64,000 bases of DNA from Lysobacterales bacterium (lineage in GTDB: Bacteria; Pseudomonadota; Gammaproteobacteria; Xanthomonadales; SZUA-5). Shown piece by piece: positions 7,726 to 16,836 of the stretch. The position numbers and the translations under genes were made by a program. The stretch lies in contig JALHMH010000022.1 of the NCBI GenBank assembly GCA_022844165.1, positions 1 through 64,000 on the forward strand, given 5' to 3'. The notes beneath the pieces are model-generated. The model saw only the letters and a program-made list of their open reading frames with translations. It did not search any database and was not told the origin of the DNA. Numbering within the stretch: the first letter of the stretch is position 1; every line of letters starts with the position of its first letter.

Positions 7726-10700
7726 ATGACCGATTCGGCCTTTACGCTCTTGCGCGATGCAGCTTCGGACGCGGACCACAACCTGTTGCGCCTCGCCGAC
7801 AGTTATGCGCGCGATGAAGCGGAGGTGATTGCAGAGTTGTTGCGCGTAGCAGAAATGAACCCCGACCTGAAAGCGAGGGTCTACGAAACGGCGGCTGATC
7901 TGGTACGGCGCACGCGAGCGAAAAAAGTCGAACAGGGCGCAGTGGAATCTTTCATGCGCCAGTACGATTTATCGAGCGAAGAAGGCGTGCTGCTGATGTG
8001 TGTCGCCGAGGCGCTGCTGCGGATTCCGGATGCCGATACCGCCGACAAATTGATCTCCGAAAAGTTGGGCGACGCCAACTGGGAGTCGCATGCTGGCAAG
8101 AGCGATAGCCTGTTGGTGAACGCCGGCACCTGGGGATTGATGCTGACCGGCAAGCTGGTCAAGATCGGCGAAGACACCAAGCGCAACTTTTTTGGTGCGT
8201 TCAAGCGTTTGATTGCGCGCTCCGGCGAACCCGTCGTGCGCCTCGCGGTGCGCCAGGCGATGCGCATCATGGGCCATCAGTTTGTGATGGGTCGGACCAT
8301 CGACGAAGCGCTGGCGCGCTCCAGAGACAAAGACCAGCGCGGTTATCGTCATTCCTTCGATATGCTCGGCGAATCGGCGCTGACCAGCAGCGATGCTGAG
8401 CGCTATCAGCAGAGCTATCGTGCGGCAATCCTGGCGATCGGCGCAGCTGGCCCCTACGCCGATTTGACCAGTGCGCCCAGCATTTCGGTGAAACTGTCGG
8501 CGTTGCATCCACGCTACGAGCGCGGCAAACGTGCGCGCGTTTTGGCAGAACTGACGCCGCGCGTGTTGGAGCTGGCGCAGTTGGCCAAAGCGCAAGGTAT
8601 TCCGATGACGATCGATGCAGAAGAAGCTGATCGCCTGGAGTTGTCTCTGGAGATTATCGCGCGAGTGCATCAGGATCCGAGCCTGGAAGGTTGGCAGGGA
8701 TTCGGACTCGCCGTACAGGCCTACCAAAAACGCGCGCTGGGTGCGATCGACTTTCTGGCAGACGTGGCGCGCAAAGCCGGGCGCCGCCTGAATGTGCGTC
8801 TGGTCAAAGGCGCCTATTGGGACAGCGAGGTCAAACGCGCGCAAATCGATGGTTTCGCCGGTTACCCGGTGTTTACGCGCAAGGCGAATACGGACTTATC
8901 TTATCTCGCGTGCGCACGCCGCCTGCTGGCGCACGGCGAAGTGTTTTACCCGCAGTTCGCCACGCACAATGCGCACACCATCGCAGCAATTTATCACTGC
9001 GCCGAAGGCCGTCCTTTCGAGTTCCAACGCTTGCACGGCATGGGCGCGGACTTGTACAGCGAAGTGATTCCGGCCGAGCGCCTCAACGCCGCGTGCCGTA
9101 TTTACGCGCCGGTGGGCAGCCATGAGGATTTGCTGCCGTATCTGGTGCGGCGGCTGCTCGAGAACGGTGCGAACAGCTCGTTCGTCAATCGTATTGTCGA
9201 TGAAAACGTCCCGGTCGATGCGCTCATTGCCCATCCCACCGAAGTGGTCGCGGCCACCGAACCCAAAGCACATCCTCGCATTCCGCTGCCGTTGAATCTG
9301 TACGGCAACGACCGGCAGAACTCGCGCGGCATCAATCTTGCTCGAGAACCAGATCTGCGCGCGCTGATCGCCGATACGGCGAAAGTCGGCTTCGGAGCGC
9401 TGAGCGCTGCACCGCTGGTGCCCGGCGCGCGCGAGAATGGACCGGCGTGGACGGTGACCGACCCGTCGGATCGACGTCGAATTCTGGGACAGGTTCTTCC
9501 GGCATCCGCAGCAACGGTCGAGCTGGCGCTGGCGCAGGCACACGCCGCCTGTACAGCGTGGGACGCGACACCCGTCGAGCGCCGCGCGGGCGCGCTCGAA
9601 CGCGCCGCGGAAATCATGGAACAGCAAACCGGCGAGTTGATCGCGTTGTGTACGCGCGAGGCCGGCAAGACCATCCCGGACGGCATCGCCGAAGTGCGCG
9701 AAGCGGTGGATTTCCTGCGTTACTACGCGCAGTGCGCGCGCCGCGAGTTTGCACCCAGGACACTTCCCGGACCCACCGGCGAATCGAACAAGTTGTTCCT
9801 TCACGGCCGCGGTGTGTTCGTCTGCATCAGCCCCTGGAATTTCCCACTCGCGATTTTTACCGGGCAAGTTGCCGCCGCGCTTGTCGCCGGGAACACAGTA
9901 CTCGCCAAACCCGCCGAGCAGACCAATCTCGTTGCGCATCGCGCCACGCAAATCCTGCATCAAGCCGGTATTCCGGAAGCCGTGTTGCAGCTGTTGCCGG
10001 GCGACGGCGCCAGCGTCGGTGCGGCGCTGACGCGCGATGCACGCGTAGCGGGTGTGTGCTTCACGGGGTCGACGGAAACCGCGCGCATCATCAACCGCTC
10101 GCTTGCTGCACGCGATGCCGCTATCGCAACGCTGATCGCCGAAACCGGGGGGCAAAACGCGCTGATCGCCGATTCGTCCGCGCTGCCGGAACAACTGGTC
10201 AAGGATGCTATCAGCGGCGCTTTTGGTTCTGCCGGTCAGCGCTGCTCGGCGACGCGCATCCTGTTCGTACAAGAGGATGTGGCAGATCGCACCATCAAAC
10301 TGCTCGCGGGCGCGATGGACGAATTGTCCATTGGCGATCCTGGATTGCTCGGCACTGATGTTGGCCCGGTGATCGACGACGAAGCGCGCAAGGTGCTGCT
10401 GGCGCATATCGGGCGTATGCAACGCGAAGCCAAACTGATCCGGGCGTTGACCATTCCAGAGGCCGCGCAGCACGGGTCCTTTGTCGCGCCGCAGGCCTTC
10501 GAACTGACCTCGCTCAAACAACTGCCGAGCGAAGTGTTCGGCCCGGTGCTGCACGTGATCCGCTACGCGGCCAAAGATCTCGATCAGGTCATCGACGAGA
10601 TCAACGCCACGGGTTATGGACTGACGCTTGGTATCCACAGCCGCATCGATGGCACCATCGAACATATCCAACGCCGCGTGCGCGCCGGCAACGCCTATGT

Positions 10701-10884
10701 CAACCGCAACATGATCGGCGCCGTGGTCGGCGTGCAACCGTTCGGTGGCGAGGGTTTATCCGGAACCGGCCCCAAAGCCGGCGGCCCGCACTACCTGCAT
10801 CGTTTCACCACCGAACGCACGCTCACCGTCAACACGGCGGCGGTGGGCGGTAATGCGTCGCTATTGGCGCTGGTCAGTGATTGA
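7726..10884 (+). CDS. putA: Bifunctional proline dehydrogenase / delta-1-pyrroline-5-carboxylate dehydrogenase (PutA) without DNA-binding domain
   Basis: The protein oxidises proline to glutamate in two steps, using an FAD proline dehydrogenase barrel and then an NAD-dependent aldehyde dehydrogenase. It has about 1052 aa. The PRODH part shows [42 protein letters not shown] and [11 protein letters not shown]. The ALDH part shows [22 protein letters not shown], shown here as [10 protein letters not shown], then [18 protein letters not shown] and GQRCSATR with the catalytic Cys, and [16 protein letters not shown]. The N-terminus ([20 protein letters not shown]) lacks the ribbon-helix-helix repressor domain of trifunctional PutA, so this copy is unlikely to autoregulate. 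ATG 7726 was chosen; ATG 7717 and TTG 7708 are in frame upstream. Ribosome binding sites are weak for all of them. Confidence 0.95.
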   Translation: MTDSAFTLLRDAASDADHNLLRLADSYARDEAEVIAELLRVAEMNPDLKARVYETAADLVRRTRAKKVEQGAVESFMRQYDLSSEEGVLLMCVAEALLRIPDADTADKLISEKLGDANWESHAGKSDSLLVNAGTWGLMLTGKLVKIGEDTKRNFFGAFKRLIARSGEPVVRLAVRQAMRIMGHQFVMGRTIDEALARSRDKDQRGYRHSFDMLGESALTSSDAERYQQSYRAAILAIGAAGPYADLTSAPSISVKLSALHPRYERGKRARVLAELTPRVLELAQLAKAQGIPMTIDAEEADRLELSLEIIARVHQDPSLEGWQGFGLAVQAYQKRALGAIDFLADVARKAGRRLNVRLVKGAYWDSEVKRAQIDGFAGYPVFTRKANTDLSYLACARRLLAHGEVFYPQFATHNAHTIAAIYHCAEGRPFEFQRLHGMGADLYSEVIPAERLNAACRIYAPVGSHEDLLPYLVRRLLENGANSSFVNRIVDENVPVDALIAHPTEVVAATEPKAHPRIPLPLNLYGNDRQNSRGINLAREPDLRALIADTAKVGFGALSAAPLVPGARENGPAWTVTDPSDRRRILGQVLPASAATVELALAQAHAACTAWDATPVERRAGALERAAEIMEQQTGELIALCTREAGKTIPDGIAEVREAVDFLRYYAQCARREFAPRTLPGPTGESNKLFLHGRGVFVCISPWNFPLAIFTGQVAAALVAGNTVLAKPAEQTNLVAHRATQILHQAGIPEAVLQLLPGDGASVGAALTRDARVAGVCFTGSTETARIINRSLAARDAAIATLIAETGGQNALIADSSALPEQLVKDAISGAFGSAGQRCSATRILFVQEDVADRTIKLLAGAMDELSIGDPGLLGTDVGPVIDDEARKVLLAHIGRMQREAKLIRALTIPEAAQHGSFVAPQAFELTSLKQLPSEVFGPVLHVIRYAAKDLDQVIDEINATGYGLTLGIHSRIDGTIEHIQRRVRAGNAYVNRNMIGAVVGVQPFGGEGLSGTGPKAGGPHYLHRFTTERTLTVNTAAVGGNASLLALVSD

Positions 10885-10900
10885 TCCGGGACCAAATTCA

Positions 10901-13177
10901 CTACCGGCTTCTCCACCAGCGCGCTTCCAACTCGCGCTGCCCAAAAACCAGTGGCGGTGAGCCCGCACGAAATTGCACGGTGATGGCGCCAGCCTGGCCG
11001 GTGTTTAACTGGCGTGCGCCGACACGGTCGACGCGGGCTCGCACTTCTGTGCGCGGGAAACCGAATCGGTTGCGCCACGCGGCGGAGTACAACACCCATT
11101 GCGGCGATACGGCCTCGAGAAATGCCGCAGAGCTCGAACCGGCGCTGCCATGATGGCCTGCGATCAGCACGTCAACATCGAGCGCGGCCGCCTGTTCGCG
11201 GATCAGACGACCTTCGACGACTTCGCCGATGTCGCCCGGAATCAAGGCACTACCGCTGGTACCGGCAATACGCACCACGCACGAGCTCTCGTTCCCCAAA
11301 TAGGGCATCAATTCCGGTGGATGCAAGACTTCGATGACGACTTTGTCGTAGTCCCAACGTTGGCCCGGCGCACAACGCTGGCCGCCCGGAATCTCCTCGG
11401 GTGCCGCGCCAAACCGCTCCGCGACGTCGATCCGTCGTAGCAAGCCCTCGGTGCCGCCGCTGTGATCGAGGTCGTTGTGACTGACAATGAGCGTATCGAG
11501 GTGGCGTACACCCAGGCGCGTCAGGCTTGGCACGAGAACGCGATCCGACAGATCACCGCCATCTGGAAAACCCGGGCCAGTATCGATGAGCAGAGCCCGA
11601 TTGGCCGTTCGAATCAACGTAGCCTGTCCCTGGCCGACGTCGAGCAAGTGCAGATCGAACGCGCCCTCCGGCAAGCGCTCGCGCTGCGGAAAGACCAGCG
11701 GCAACAGTGCGCACACGCCGACGAATCGCAATGGCCAGCCACGCGGCGCCAGCATCCAGAGTGTGCCCGCGATGGCCAACAGCCAGGCCCACCATGATGG
11801 CTCCGGCAGCGCGATACGTGCCGCAGGCCAGGTCGCGGCATGGGTCACGAGCCAATCGAATGGCACCAACAACCAGGCGGCGAATTGCAACAACATCGCA
11901 CTTATTGGCGCTAACGGCCATGTGACCAAAGACGCAATCAACACCGGCACGACAACAAAGGTGACGTAAGGAACCGCCAATACATTTACCAACGGTGCAC
12001 CGAGACTGGTCTGCTGAAACAACGCCAACCCCATTGGCAACAATGCCAAAGAAAGGCCCAGTTGCGGCAACACCCAAAGGCGCCAGCCACGCATCGGCCG
12101 CCAATGGCCGGAGTACGCCAGAATCAACCATGCTACGGCCCCGAAACTCAGCCAAAATCCCGCGCCAAGTGGCGCCAGCGGGTCGATCAACAGAACCGCA
12201 ACCAGCGCGATCGCATAGCGCACCCACCAACTCAGCTCGATTCGCAGCAGTACGCCGAGCAGCATCGCCGCAATGGTGATCAGTGTGCGCTGCGTCGGTA
12301 GCGAGAACCCGGCGATCTGGGCATACAAAAACGCGGTCCCCAGTGCGCCGATCGCCATCGCCTGCGATCTGGGCATGCGCAGGCCTAGAGTTGGCCACAA
12401 CCAATAGAGCACCCAAAGAAGTCCGCCACCAACCGCCGCTGCCAAGCCCACATGCAGGCCTGAAATTGCGATCAGATGTGAGGTTCCAGTCGCGCGGAAC
12501 GCGTCCCAGTCGGCTTCGACGAATTCACGGGTATCGCCGATGCCGAGCGCTTTGACCAGGGCTCGCACCCGGCCCGCAGCCAACGTTGCGTCAATGCGTT
12601 GAGCGATGGCGGCACGCGTGCGCAGCACCGGCTGACCCAGATTGCAGTCGATCGGCGTCGCTGCTGTGATGTAACCGGTCGCGCTCAAACCCTGCGAAGC
12701 TGCATAACGATCAAAATCGAATCCAGACACATTGACCAACCCACGCGGCGGTTTCAGGCGGACCGTTGCGCTGAGACATTCGTCCGCAGCGATCCGCGCG
12801 GCCGGGTCGTACCACGACAAACGCAAACGACGTCCGTCCTCGGTCGTCGCATCGAATCGCAGCGCACGATCCAGTCGCTGCGGCAGATTGACGATGCGCA
12901 GTTGCACTTGCACATCCAGGCCGGGGTCCCAGCGCGACTGCAAACTGGCATGCGCCGCCAACGTCGCATATCCGAGCCCGACGAGAAACAGCAAGAGGGC
13001 CCGCGCCGCTGGCGACCGCCAACGCCACCATATCGCGCCGGAAACCAGGATCGCCAGGCCGAGCCAACCGAAAAGCGGTAGCGCCGTGAGTCCAACCAAC
13101 AGCACGCATCCGAACGCAAAGGCGAATCCGTCGGGCAGACCCAACGGCGCCTCTTTGTCATTTGGCTTGATCAGCAA
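10901..13177 (-). CDS. comEC: ComEC/Rec2 family DNA-uptake channel protein
   Basis: The 758-aa inner-membrane protein is expected to carry single-stranded DNA into the cytoplasm during natural transformation. The order is classical. First come N-terminal membrane helices and a DUF4131-like segment. The central multi-helix competence domain follows (GIGDTREFVEADWDAFRATG, then SHLIAISGLHVGLAAAVGG). Last is a C-terminal metallo-beta-lactamase-like domain (LLDVGQGQATLIR, DTGPG, VSHNDLDHSGG, AGHHGSAGSSS). Length is typical. It is convergent with putA, with 16 bases between stops, and divergent from the diguanylate cyclase. No other competence genes are in the window. Confidence 0.95.
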   Translation of the reverse strand: MLIKPNDKEAPLGLPDGFAFAFGCVLLVGLTALPLFGWLGLAILVSGAIWWRWRSPAARALLLFLVGLGYATLAAHASLQSRWDPGLDVQVQLRIVNLPQRLDRALRFDATTEDGRRLRLSWYDPAARIAADECLSATVRLKPPRGLVNVSGFDFDRYAASQGLSATGYITAATPIDCNLGQPVLRTRAAIAQRIDATLAAGRVRALVKALGIGDTREFVEADWDAFRATGTSHLIAISGLHVGLAAAVGGGLLWVLYWLWPTLGLRMPRSQAMAIGALGTAFLYAQIAGFSLPTQRTLITIAAMLLGVLLRIELSWWVRYAIALVAVLLIDPLAPLGAGFWLSFGAVAWLILAYSGHWRPMRGWRLWVLPQLGLSLALLPMGLALFQQTSLGAPLVNVLAVPYVTFVVVPVLIASLVTWPLAPISAMLLQFAAWLLVPFDWLVTHAATWPAARIALPEPSWWAWLLAIAGTLWMLAPRGWPLRFVGVCALLPLVFPQRERLPEGAFDLHLLDVGQGQATLIRTANRALLIDTGPGFPDGGDLSDRVLVPSLTRLGVRHLDTLIVSHNDLDHSGGTEGLLRRIDVAERFGAAPEEIPGGQRCAPGQRWDYDKVVIEVLHPPELMPYLGNESSCVVRIAGTSGSALIPGDIGEVVEGRLIREQAAALDVDVLIAGHHGSAGSSSAAFLEAVSPQWVLYSAAWRNRFGFPRTEVRARVDRVGARQLNTGQAGAITVQFRAGSPPLVFGQRELEARWWRSR

Positions 13178-13382
13178 GATCGATCATCCGCACGTCGGAT
13201 AAATCGACACGGTCGCTTTTCGCGGCGCACCAGGCCGCTCGAGCGAGCGCAACGCGGGCTGTCATCGTGAAGACCCGGTCGTTGAACGGTCATGGCCCTA
13301 CCTTACGATTCTTCGCACAGCAGTTTAACCCGCTCGAAGATGCGCCGCGTATGCTCATCGAGCGTCATACGCTGGACAGGTA

Positions 13383-14489
13383 ATGCAGCTCACGAGTATC
13401 GACATCGCGTTTTTCAGCGCCGCGTTGATCAATTTCACCAGTGCAGTTATGTTGGCTGGGTTCGCGCCGGCGACACCGCTACGCAACGCGCTTTTTGTCT
13501 ACGCAGCAGGATTGGCGCTGGTGGCGATCTCACTGCTCACGGTGGCCTTTCGCGCATGGCTTGGGATTTCCGGCCAGGATTGGTTGATCACCAATACGAC
13601 CAGCGTGCTGTCTGCGGCCTGCCTGCTGATTTCGATCCATCTGGTTTTTGATCGAACACCCCCGTATTGGGTCATCGGAACAGTGGTTGCGATTCTCGTC
13701 GTGCTGTTGACGATATTCGATGGCGATGTCGACCAACGACCGTTGCGCAACCTGATTACCGTGGGTGCCATGATGGTGTCGATGTTCTGGCGGGCTTCCA
13801 TCGCGCTGCGCTATCAAGCGCGCGACGAACGCACGCCAGCGACCGCCATGGCGTTGTTATTGGCCATCAATGGGAGCGTCATGCTCGTGGCGATCGTCTG
13901 GTCATCGTTTGGCGCCAAGGATAATCCTGCCGTCGGCTTTGCCGCGTTCACCGGAACGGTCATTTCGGTCCCGGTGATCGTAACCCTCTTGATGATCATC
14001 AACCGCCGATCACAAGCGAATCTGCGCAAGCTCGCGGATACCGATTCGCTCAGCGGCGCGCTCAATCGTCGCGCGTTCTTCGAGCATGCAGAAGAACGCA
14101 TCGCAGGCGCGACGATTGCGATGATCGACTTCGACCACTTCAAGCAGATCAACGATCGGCATGGCCATCAGGCCGGAGACCGCGTCATTGCGACGAGCAT
14201 ACCGGCACTCAAGAAGCACCTGCCGCCGACGGCGATATTGGGCCGCTACGGCGGTGAGGAGTTTGTGGTCTTGCTGCCGGCGGGTACAGACGCAGACACT
14301 CGAATCGAACCGATGCGACTGGCGATCAACACCACCGCATCGACCGCTTTGGGTCGCCCGGTGACAGCATCGATTGGACATGCCCGGCACCAGTCGGGTG
14401 AAAACATCGACGCCACCATTGCCCGCGCAGACCAGGCGCTGTATCAGGCGAAAGCCCAAGGTCGCAATCGCTGCGTCGCGGACATCTAG
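13383..14489 (+). CDS. Membrane-anchored GGDEF diguanylate cyclase
   Basis: The 368-aa protein has six or seven hydrophobic segments over residues 1-210, then a GGDEF domain (ADTDSLSGALNRRAFF, IDFDHFKQINDRHGHQAGDRV, GRYGGEEFVVLLP, ASIGHAR, ADQALYQAKAQGRNR). The active-site GGEEF and metal-binding aspartates are intact, so synthesis of cyclic di-GMP is likely. The residues just before the signature (AILGRY) lack the RxxD inhibitory I-site, so product inhibition by that site is unlikely. The membrane region is unassigned and may sense or merely anchor. The gene is followed by a dispersed repeat rather than by a second gene of an operon. Confidence 0.9.
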   Translation: MQLTSIDIAFFSAALINFTSAVMLAGFAPATPLRNALFVYAAGLALVAISLLTVAFRAWLGISGQDWLITNTTSVLSAACLLISIHLVFDRTPPYWVIGTVVAILVVLLTIFDGDVDQRPLRNLITVGAMMVSMFWRASIALRYQARDERTPATAMALLLAINGSVMLVAIVWSSFGAKDNPAVGFAAFTGTVISVPVIVTLLMIINRRSQANLRKLADTDSLSGALNRRAFFEHAEERIAGATIAMIDFDHFKQINDRHGHQAGDRVIATSIPALKKHLPPTAILGRYGGEEFVVLLPAGTDADTRIEPMRLAINTTASTALGRPVTASIGHARHQSGENIDATIARADQALYQAKAQGRNRCVADI

Positions 14490-14517
14490 TGTTCCATTGC
14501 GACGACGAGCCCGCAGG

Positions 14518-14676
14518 CTGTATCTCAACAGCCTGCCAGCGAGGCTTCGCCCCGGACCGCCGAGCATTGTTGGATCAGCTCCGCACCGTAAAGCCAAAGC
14601 CGCTCCGAAGAAACAGACTCAAATCTACCGATGCGGCTCCGTCAAAGACGGTAGCGAGGCTCTGTTAGCATCCGCG
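14518..14676 (-). repeat. Dispersed repeat R1 (minus orientation)
   Basis: Read on the minus strand, this has the same ordered blocks as the copies at 25150 and 30190: a GACGGAGCCG block, a TTTGAGTC block, GGAGCGGCTTTGGCTTT, CCAACAATGCTC(G/T)GCGG and GGCGAAGCCTCGCT. The middle is shorter than in the other two. It fills the gap between the GGDEF gene and the aminotransferase gene. Confidence 0.75.
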
Positions 14677-14702
14677 GCCTCGCAACTCTGATCGCTGACC
14701 CG

Positions 14703-15845
14703 ATGCTCGCCAGCAAACTACCGAACGTCGGCACCACGATTTTCGCCGTCATGTCGCAGCTCGCCGCAGAACATCGCGCAGTGAATCTGGGACAGGGTTT
14801 CCCCGACTTCGAAGGGCCGGGTGCTTTGCATGAGGCCCTGGCGCGGCATGTGCGCGAGGGCAAGAATCAGTACGCGCCGATGACGGGTATCGCGCCGCTG
14901 CGCGCTGCCATCGCAAACAAAACCCAAAGGTTGTACGGTCGCGTGATCGACAGCGATACCGAAGTGACCGTCACCAGTGGCGCGACCGAGGCGCTTTTTG
15001 CGGCCATCCACGCGGTGGTGCGCCCCGGCGATGAAGTCATTGTGCTCGATCCGTGCTACGACAGCTACGAGCCGGCCATCGAACTGGCTGGGGGCCGCGC
15101 GGTGCATGTGCCGCTGACGCCGCCGCAGTTCGGCGTCGATTGGCAGCGCGTCAACGACGCGATTTCACCACGCACGCGGCTGATCATGATCAACTCACCG
15201 CACAACCCCAGTGGTGCCACACTTTCGCCGGAGGATCTCGACGCTCTGGCAGCACTGGTGCGCAACACGTCGATACTGGTGCTGTCCGATGAGGTTTATG
15301 AGCACATCATCTTCGATGGTCGCGCGCATTGCAGCGTTCTGCGACACGCAGAGCTTGCCGAACGTAGTTTTGCGGTGTCCAGCTTTGGCAAGACGTACCA
15401 TATCACTGGCTGGAAAGTCGGCTACTGCATCGCGCCACCGGCTTTGACGATCGAGTTTCGCAAAGTGCACCAGTATTTGACGTTCTGCACTTTCAACGCC
15501 GCCCAATGGGCCTTGGCCGAGGTGCTCGAATCCGATCCGCAGCACTATCTGGATCTACCCGGGTTTTACCAGCAAAAACGCGACCACTTCGCGGCGGCAC
15601 TGGCGCCGTCGAAGTTTCAGCTATTGCCCGTCGCTGGTGCCTATTTTCAGCTCGCGGACTACGCCGCCATCAGCGACGAAGACGATCAGGCCTTCTGCCG
15701 ACGCCTGGTCACCGAGCATGGTGTTGCAGCGATCCCGATATCGGCGTTCTATCAGTCGCCTCCGCGGCAATCGATCGTCCGCTTCTGTTTTGCCAAAACC
15801 ACGGCCACATTGGATGCAGCCGCGGAGCGCTTATGCGCGATTTGA
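14703..15845 (+). CDS. Methionine (YbdL-type) PLP-dependent aminotransferase
   Basis: The 380-aa fold-type I aminotransferase closely follows the YbdL/KAT family: NLGQGFPDFEGP, YAPMTGIAPLRAAIA, VTSGATEALFAAIHA, INSPHNPSGA, SDEVYEHIIFDG, and the PLP lysine in SSFGKTYHITGWKVGY. Family members transaminate methionine, phenylalanine or kynurenine with 2-oxo acids. The next gene encodes an omega-amidase-like nitrilase and overlaps it by 13 bases. That pairing is known from glutamine transaminase/omega-amidase and methionine-salvage contexts, where the amidase removes 2-oxoglutaramate. The start is ATG 14703; the upstream region is occupied by repeat R1. Confidence 0.9.
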   Translation: MLASKLPNVGTTIFAVMSQLAAEHRAVNLGQGFPDFEGPGALHEALARHVREGKNQYAPMTGIAPLRAAIANKTQRLYGRVIDSDTEVTVTSGATEALFAAIHAVVRPGDEVIVLDPCYDSYEPAIELAGGRAVHVPLTPPQFGVDWQRVNDAISPRTRLIMINSPHNPSGATLSPEDLDALAALVRNTSILVLSDEVYEHIIFDGRAHCSVLRHAELAERSFAVSSFGKTYHITGWKVGYCIAPPALTIEFRKVHQYLTFCTFNAAQWALAEVLESDPQHYLDLPGFYQQKRDHFAAALAPSKFQLLPVAGAYFQLADYAAISDEDDQAFCRRLVTEHGVAAIPISAFYQSPPRQSIVRFCFAKTTATLDAAAERLCAI

Positions 15846-16615
15846 ACGTTACCCTGATTCAGGACGCCACCTTGTGGCATGACGCCGCTGCAAATCAGGC
15901 GCTGTATGGCGACCGCGTGCGCGCCGCACCGCCAAGCGATTTATTCGTATTGCCCGAAACCTTCTTGTCGGGCTTTTCGAATACGGCAGATGCCCAAACC
16001 ATGGACGGCGAATGCATTGCCTGGCTTCGCGACCTCAGCATCGAGCGACGCGCGGTCATCACCGGCAGCCTCGTGGTTCGCAGCGGCGAGCGCATCGTCA
16101 ATCGCCTGATCTGGGCGCGCCCGGATGGGACGCTGTCGGTCTACGACAAGCGACATCTTTTTCGGATGGCAAGGGAACACGAACGATATGCAGCAGGCGA
16201 CGAGCGCCTGATCGTCGAATTGCACGGTTGGCGAATCTGTCCGCAAGTTTGTTATGACCTGCGCTTCCCGGTATGGCTGCGCAATCGCATGAGCGATGGC
16301 CGCATGGACTACGATGCGTTGCTTTTCGTTGCCAATTGGCCTGCCCCGCGCCATCAGCATTGGCGCACGCTGTTGCAAGCACGCGCCATCGAAAATCTGG
16401 CTTATTGCATCGCTGTCAACCGCGTCGGGATGGACGGCAACCAGTTGCAGTACCTGGGCGGCAGCGCTGCGATCGATTTTCTGGGCGCACATTTGGCCGA
16501 ACTCGGGGCGCAACCTGGATCCGTCACAGTGACGCTCAGCGCCGAACAACTGGCCGCTCACCGTGAGCGCTTCCCGGCATGGATGGACGCAGACGATTTT
16601 TCGTTGCGCCCCTAA
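15833..16615 (+). CDS. Nitrilase-family omega-amidase (YafV-like)
   Basis: The 260-aa carbon-nitrogen hydrolase has the Glu-Lys-Cys triad: the Glu in FVLPETFLSGF, the Lys in YDKRHLFRMA and the Cys in ICPQVCYDLRFPVW. Further family marks are NWPAPRHQHW and ARAIENLAYCIAVNRVG. It resembles YafV, which hydrolyses 2-oxoglutaramate and 2-oxosuccinamate. ATG 15833 lies inside the end of the aminotransferase gene (13-base overlap), which implies co-translation. A longer in-frame extension to 15506 would run through the aminotransferase and was rejected. Coupling to the transaminase suggests recycling of the keto-amide formed when glutamine is the amino donor. Confidence 0.9.
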   Translation: MRDLNVTLIQDATLWHDAAANQALYGDRVRAAPPSDLFVLPETFLSGFSNTADAQTMDGECIAWLRDLSIERRAVITGSLVVRSGERIVNRLIWARPDGTLSVYDKRHLFRMAREHERYAAGDERLIVELHGWRICPQVCYDLRFPVWLRNRMSDGRMDYDALLFVANWPAPRHQHWRTLLQARAIENLAYCIAVNRVGMDGNQLQYLGGSAAIDFLGAHLAELGAQPGSVTVTLSAEQLAAHRERFPAWMDADDFSLRP

Positions 16616-16793
16616 GTTTCGCCCTGCGCCGAACAACTCGAACCACAGTCCGACTCCAAAGGCAAAGACGAGCGAGGGCCGAAACCGGGAGAAAATGGGG
16701 CAACCTGGAATGAGTATCGGCTCTCACTCGTCAGACGTTCGCCCAACACCGGATGGCGGCGCCGCGTAAGTCCGGAGGGCGGATTCTGACCAT

Positions 16794-16832
16794 CGAAGCC
16801 AACACTGCTCGGCCATCTGAGGCGAAGCTCCG
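16794..16832 (+). repeat. Fragment of the dispersed repeat (R4)
   Basis: The segment GAAGCCAACACTGCTCGGCC then TCTGAGGCGAAGCTCC corresponds to the right-hand end of the full repeats at 25150 and 30190. It lies in the 221-base gap between the amidase and M3 peptidase stops. No left-hand part of the repeat is present here. Confidence 0.6.
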
Positions 16833-16836
16833 CAGC

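Noticed and set aside
8896..10737. Minus-strand ORF of 613 codons
   Set aside because: It is antisense to putA, which has complete catalytic motifs; the Arg/Gln-rich product is not protein-like.
15506..15832. N-terminal extension of the omega-amidase
   Set aside because: It overlaps the aminotransferase in another frame and has no family similarity; ATG 15833 gives the proper start.
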